The notes under the pieces were generated by a model, which saw only the letters and a list, made by a program, of their open reading frames with translations, searched no databases and had not been told where the DNA came from. Below, in pieces: positions 61,014 through 64,000 of a DNA stretch of 64,000 nt. Both the position numbers and the translations under genes were made by a program. Position 1 is the first letter of the stretch, and each line of letters begins with the position of its first letter. The stretch comes from Pseudoclavibacter sp. AY1F1 (GTDB lineage Bacteria > Actinomycetota > Actinomycetes > Actinomycetales > Microbacteriaceae): assembly GCF_002931075.1 (NCBI RefSeq), contig NZ_PSTQ01000014.1, positions 1 through 64,000 on the forward strand, read 5' to 3'.

Positions 61014-62732
61014 ATGTCACCCGAACCCAGCACCGTAGCGGCAGAACCGCGACGCCGCAGTCTCCGCGGCGCAGCTCCCGCTGGCCTCGCCGGCCTCGGT
61101 GCGGCGGCGCTTGGCGTCGGTCTCGGCGAGCTCGCCGCCGCGTTCCTGCAGACGACGGCGAGCCCGATCGTCGCCGTCGGAGCCCTCCTCATCGACCTCG
61201 CTCCACCGTGGGCGAAGGATGCGGCGATCGCCCTCTTCGGGACGGCGGACAAGATCGCCCTGATCGCGCTTGTCGCCGTTGTGCTGCTTGTGGTCGCCGC
61301 GGTCGCCGGAGTGCTCGAGCGCCGTCGTCCGCCGTGGGGGCGGGTGCTCATCGGGCTCATCGCCGCGATCGGCGCGGTCGCCGTCGCCACACGTACCCCT
61401 TTCTCTCCGCTCGACACCGTGCCGCCGCTCCTCGCGATGGTCGTTGCCGTGCTGACGCTGCAGTTCCTCGCGAAGACGCTCGCGGAGGCCGAGCAGCGTG
61501 CGCGGCAGCGGGTGAGCGAGTCTGAGCTCGCCGCATCCCGGAGTTCGGCGATCGGCGCGACGAGCCGGGCCGCTGCGGCCGGCTCGCTGCAGCCCACTGA
61601 AGTCGCTGAAACCCCCGAAATCAAGGAGGCCGTGGCTGACCGCGAAGCCACCCCGCCCGTCGGCGTCGACCGCCGCCGCTTCCTGATCTACTCGGGAGCA
61701 TCCCTTGTCGTCGGCGTGATCGCGGCCGCGTCCGGCGCAGCCCTTTCCGCCGGAACTCGCGCCGTCACGGCCGTCCGCGAGGCCATCGCCCTGCCCGCGG
61801 CCGCGCTCAAGGCCGCCGCTGTCCCCGCGGGCGCCCAGTTCGAGATCCCGGGCCTTGCGCCCGTCGTGACGCCGAACGCGGAGTTCTACCGCATCGACAC
61901 CGCCCTGAGCGTGCCGCTCGTGAACCCGGAGGGCTGGTCGCTGCGCATCCACGGCCTTGTCGACAACGAGGTGACCATCACTTGGGACGAGCTGCTCGCC
62001 CTGCCGCTCGAGGAGAGCATCACGACCCTCATGTGCGTGTCGAACGAGGTCGGCGGCGGTCTCATCGGCAACGCGCTCTGGCTCGGCTACCCGCTGCGCG
62101 AGCTCCTCAAACGTGCCGGCCCGCAGGCGGACGCCGACATGGTGCTGTCGAAGTCGGCCGACGGCTGGACCGCCAGCACCCCGATCGGCGCGCTCACCGA
62201 CGACCGCAACGCGATCCTCGCGGTCGGCATGAACGGCGAGCCACTGCCCGCCGAGCACGGCTTCCCCGTGCGGATGGTCGTGCCTGGCCTCTACGGGTAC
62301 GTGTCGGCGACGAAATGGGTTGTCGACCTCGAGGTGACGCGCTTCGACCGCGTGAACGCGTACTGGACCGACCGTGGCTGGAGCGCCAAGGGGCCGATCA
62401 AGATCGGTTCGCGCATCGATGTGCCGAGCGGCGGCAGCCTCAACGCCGGGCCGACGACGATCGCCGGGTTCGCATGGCAGCAGCACACGGGCATCGAGGC
62501 CGTCGAGGTGCAGATCGACGACGGCGAATGGCAACCGACCGAGCTCGCAGCGCCCATTTCCGACGACACGTGGCTGCAGTGGAAGCTCGACTGGGACGCC
62601 CCCACCGGCGAGCACTCCGTGCGCGTGCGGGCCACCTCGAGCGACGGCGAAGTGCAGACAGATGCGCGCGCAAACGTCGTCCCCGACGGCGCTACCGGCC
62701 ACCACGAGATCCAGGTCAACGTCACGGCGTAG
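61014..62732 (+). CDS. Membrane-anchored molybdopterin-dependent oxidoreductase (sulfite oxidase family)
   Basis: A 572-residue protein. The first 165 residues hold about four membrane helices, then a second hydrophobic stretch preceded by RRR (VDRRRFLIYSGASLVVGVIA), which looks like an internal Tat-type signal-anchor. The C-terminal half is the Moco domain with the cofactor Cys in TLMCVSNEVGGGLIGNALW and a dimerisation (Mo-co dimer) domain with AGFAWQQHTGIEAVEVQID. Such proteins act outside the membrane as sulfite- or sulfoxide-type oxidoreductases. ATG 61014 was chosen over an upstream TTG. Confidence 0.88.
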   Translation: MSPEPSTVAAEPRRRSLRGAAPAGLAGLGAAALGVGLGELAAAFLQTTASPIVAVGALLIDLAPPWAKDAAIALFGTADKIALIALVAVVLLVVAAVAGVLERRRPPWGRVLIGLIAAIGAVAVATRTPFSPLDTVPPLLAMVVAVLTLQFLAKTLAEAEQRARQRVSESELAASRSSAIGATSRAAAAGSLQPTEVAETPEIKEAVADREATPPVGVDRRRFLIYSGASLVVGVIAAASGAALSAGTRAVTAVREAIALPAAALKAAAVPAGAQFEIPGLAPVVTPNAEFYRIDTALSVPLVNPEGWSLRIHGLVDNEVTITWDELLALPLEESITTLMCVSNEVGGGLIGNALWLGYPLRELLKRAGPQADADMVLSKSADGWTASTPIGALTDDRNAILAVGMNGEPLPAEHGFPVRMVVPGLYGYVSATKWVVDLEVTRFDRVNAYWTDRGWSAKGPIKIGSRIDVPSGGSLNAGPTTIAGFAWQQHTGIEAVEVQIDDGEWQPTELAAPISDDTWLQWKLDWDAPTGEHSVRVRATSSDGEVQTDARANVVPDGATGHHEIQVNVTA

Positions 62733-62948
62733 GCCGGCCCGCCGCTCGCCGCCGCTCTCTTGACGCCGCGCCCGTGCCCCGCCTCCTGGACGTGCCCCGC
62801 CTCCCGGACGTGCCCCCGTATCCCAGCCCCAGCCCCCCAACCTCTTGGGAAAAGTGAGTGAGACGCATCCTCGTTTCGCGACGAACCTGCATCTTGCATA
62901 CGGATGCGCCGCCGCGTCCCATGATCCGGTCCGGATACGCTGGTCGGG

Positions 62949-63578
62949 ATGCCCCCACGTTCCCCCGAAGCGCGTCCCCATCCGTCGACTTTGCGCGATC
63001 TGCCGCGCGCCGCGTGGATCTCGGCGCGCGCATCCACGCCGAACAAGCCGCTGGCGGTGCTCTCGGTGTCGCTCTACGCGTTCTCGATCCTGCCGATGAC
63101 GCTTCGAGGTGGGCTCTACCTCGATGAGTCGCGCACGGGAACAGTGCTGTTCGCGCGGCGCCGGCCGATCCGCGACGGCCTGGTCGTCGGTCTCGTGACT
63201 GCCGCGGCGTTTGCGCTGTGGGTCGCGAGCATCCTGATCTTGGATGCGCTGCTCATGCTGTTGCTCGGGATGCTCGTCTACGCGGCCTTCCTCGTCGGCG
63301 CCGTCATCGCCCTGGTGCAGCCGGGCGGGACGACACTTTCGGCGTCCGGGCCGGAGACCCCGAAGGGGGACAGGTGGATGGTCGCGGCTCTCGCGCAGCT
63401 CCCCGGCACGCGGCTGACGGCGGTCATGCTCGCGAGGCGCCTGATCGAGGACGCGCCGCCCGGCTCGATCATCGTCGCGGCCGCTGCAACGGATGCGCTG
63501 CTCGAGCGGTACGTGCGGGCGGGCTTCACGAAGGGCCGGGCTCGACGCGTCTACCGCGTGCTGCCGGGCGTGGCCTGA
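62949..63578 (+). CDS. Hypothetical membrane protein
   Basis: A 209-residue protein that I do not recognise. A polar N-terminus, a hydrophobic pair in the middle (LVVGLVTAAAFALWVASILI and LLMLLLGMLVYAAFLVGAVI) and a soluble C-terminal domain with GSIIVAAAATDALLERYVRA, GFTKGRARRVYRVL, which resembles the end of a GNAT-type fold but has no clear acetyl-CoA motif. ATG 62949 starts MPPRSPEARP. It stands alone before the tRNA genes. Confidence 0.6.
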   Translation: MPPRSPEARPHPSTLRDLPRAAWISARASTPNKPLAVLSVSLYAFSILPMTLRGGLYLDESRTGTVLFARRRPIRDGLVVGLVTAAAFALWVASILILDALLMLLLGMLVYAAFLVGAVIALVQPGGTTLSASGPETPKGDRWMVAALAQLPGTRLTAVMLARRLIEDAPPGSIIVAAAATDALLERYVRAGFTKGRARRVYRVLPGVA

Positions 63579-63642
63579 GCTGAGCAGCGCAACAGAGCAC
63601 CAGCGGTCGGAGATGCGGGGCAGAAGGACCGCAGACGTAAAG

Positions 63643-63675
63643 AAACCCCTGTGCGTAGAAGCCGCACAAGGGTTT
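63643..63675 (-). terminator. Terminator after tRNA-Phe
   Basis: AAACCCCTGTGCG (63643-63655) and CGCACAAGGGTTT (63663-63675) pair with one mismatch around a 7-nt loop. On the minus strand the stem is followed by TTTCTTTA. It is the only hairpin in the window with a proper T-rich tail. Confidence 0.85.
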
Positions 63676-63678
63676 CAG

Positions 63679-63751
63679 TGGCTCCGACGGGCGTCGATCC
63701 CGTGACCTCACGATTTTCAGTCGTGCGCTCTACCAACTGAGCTACAGAGCC
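63679..63751 (-). tRNA. tRNA-Phe (anticodon GAA)
   Basis: A 73-nt cloverleaf. Acceptor GGCTCTG pairs with CGGAGCC, D-arm GCTCAGTTGGTAGAGC, anticodon loop CTGAAAA with GAA, T-arm ACGGG-ATCGACG-CCCGT, discriminator A. The CCA end is not encoded. It lies downstream of tRNA-Asp on the same strand. Confidence 0.95.
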
Positions 63752-63800
63752 GGAGGCTGGTGCCTCTTGGCGACTCACTGATGTTCGTCGCCCTTGCAAA

Positions 63801-63824
63801 TTGCCCTCTTCGAGAAGAGGGCAA
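63801..63824. other. Perfect 10-bp hairpin between the two tRNA genes
   Basis: TTGCCCTCTT (63801-63810), CGAG, AAGAGGGCAA (63815-63824). Lies in the spacer of the tRNA-Asp/tRNA-Phe pair. It may be an RNase processing site or partial terminator. Confidence 0.7.
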
Positions 63825-63830
63825 GATGCT

Positions 63831-63907
63831 TGGCGACCCTGACGGGACTTGAACCCGCGACCTCCGCCGTGACAGGGCGGCGCGCTAACCAACTGCGCTA
63901 CAGGGCC
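63831..63907 (-). tRNA. tRNA-Asp (anticodon GTC)
   Basis: A cloverleaf with acceptor GGCCCTG/CAGGGTC, D-arm GCGCAGTTGGTTAGCGC, anticodon loop CTGTCAC with GTC, T-arm GCGGG-TTCAAGT-CCCGT, discriminator G. CCA is encoded (63831-63833), unlike the neighbouring tRNA-Phe. Confidence 0.95.
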
Positions 63908-64000
63908 TAACTTTGGTGTTTCAGCCTGGGCTGATTCATCCGTATTCGATTGCGACAGTTCAATGTACAGCATCCCAGCACCTGGTGTTGTCACGACCGT

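Noticed and set aside
62733-62948. Small gene before the last membrane protein
   Set aside because: Contains an 18-bp direct repeat (CGTGCCCCGCCTCC...) and C-rich stretches, with no start plus ribosome-binding site and no conserved-looking peptide.

Overview
The window is high-GC chromosomal DNA. The overall look is that of an actinobacterium, most likely family Microbacteriaceae or a close relative: very high GC, GTG and TTG starts, long chains of genes overlapping by 4 nt, lipoproteins with a classical lipobox, a DUF2510/TM2 protein, and a frequent GGATGC/GCATCC hexamer. Family placement is an inference; there is no rRNA here. No transposase, integrase, phage gene or CRISPR array was seen.

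Layout. 0.1-3 kb: MarR regulator and M20 peptidase, divergent from an EamA exporter across a two-palindrome operator region. 3-10.3 kb: sugar importer (lipoprotein plus two permeases, no ATPase gene) with four enzymes that fit a non-phosphorylative L-fucose/D-arabinose-type pathway. 10.4-14.8 kb: folA-thyA, a reductase and an amidohydrolase. 15.7-30.4 kb: one unbroken operon of 13 genes, the most interesting part. It has a fatty acyl-AMP ligase, two carrier proteins, a KAS III enzyme, an ATP-grasp ligase, a PLP decarboxylase, a Cys-less KAS-like protein, a pair of acyl-CoA-dehydrogenase-like proteins, a MATE and an MMPL exporter, a phosphopantetheinyl transferase and a free-standing condensation protein. 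It has no modular PKS or NRPS. The ATP-grasp/decarboxylase/ACP trio matches the butirosin BtrJ/BtrK/BtrI logic, so I propose a secreted lipid-amine or N-acyl-amino-acid product. The cluster is poor in the Asp-Ala and Ala-Ser forms of the hexamer that mark its flanks, which suggests a different origin.

30.4-43.1 kb: GntR regulator and enolase-superfamily dehydratase, then a nine-gene LacI-controlled operon mixing sugar enzymes (Gfo/Idh, TIM-barrel isomerase, SDR, DUF4432, long FAH) with CoA enzymes (CaiB transferase, enoyl-CoA hydratase) and a solute-binding-like protein without a signal peptide. 43.8-51.1 kb (minus strand): acyl-CoA ligase, RidA and a ribose-type ABC importer. 51.3-64 kb: DUF4287-like protein, two related membrane proteins, two nucleobase permeases, carboxylesterase, TM2 protein, DUF368 protein, Moco oxidoreductase, a small membrane protein, tRNA-Phe and tRNA-Asp.

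A CebR-like LacI box (TGGCAGCGCTGCCA type) lies immediately downstream of the predicted -10 of the first sugar operon, the LacI operon (twice) and the ribose-type importer, tying these loci into one regulon. Intergenic spaces carry several families of short inverted-repeat elements (50, about 64 and about 70 nt), some in tandem. Starts were chosen from ribosome-binding sites, overlaps and family length. No searches were run.
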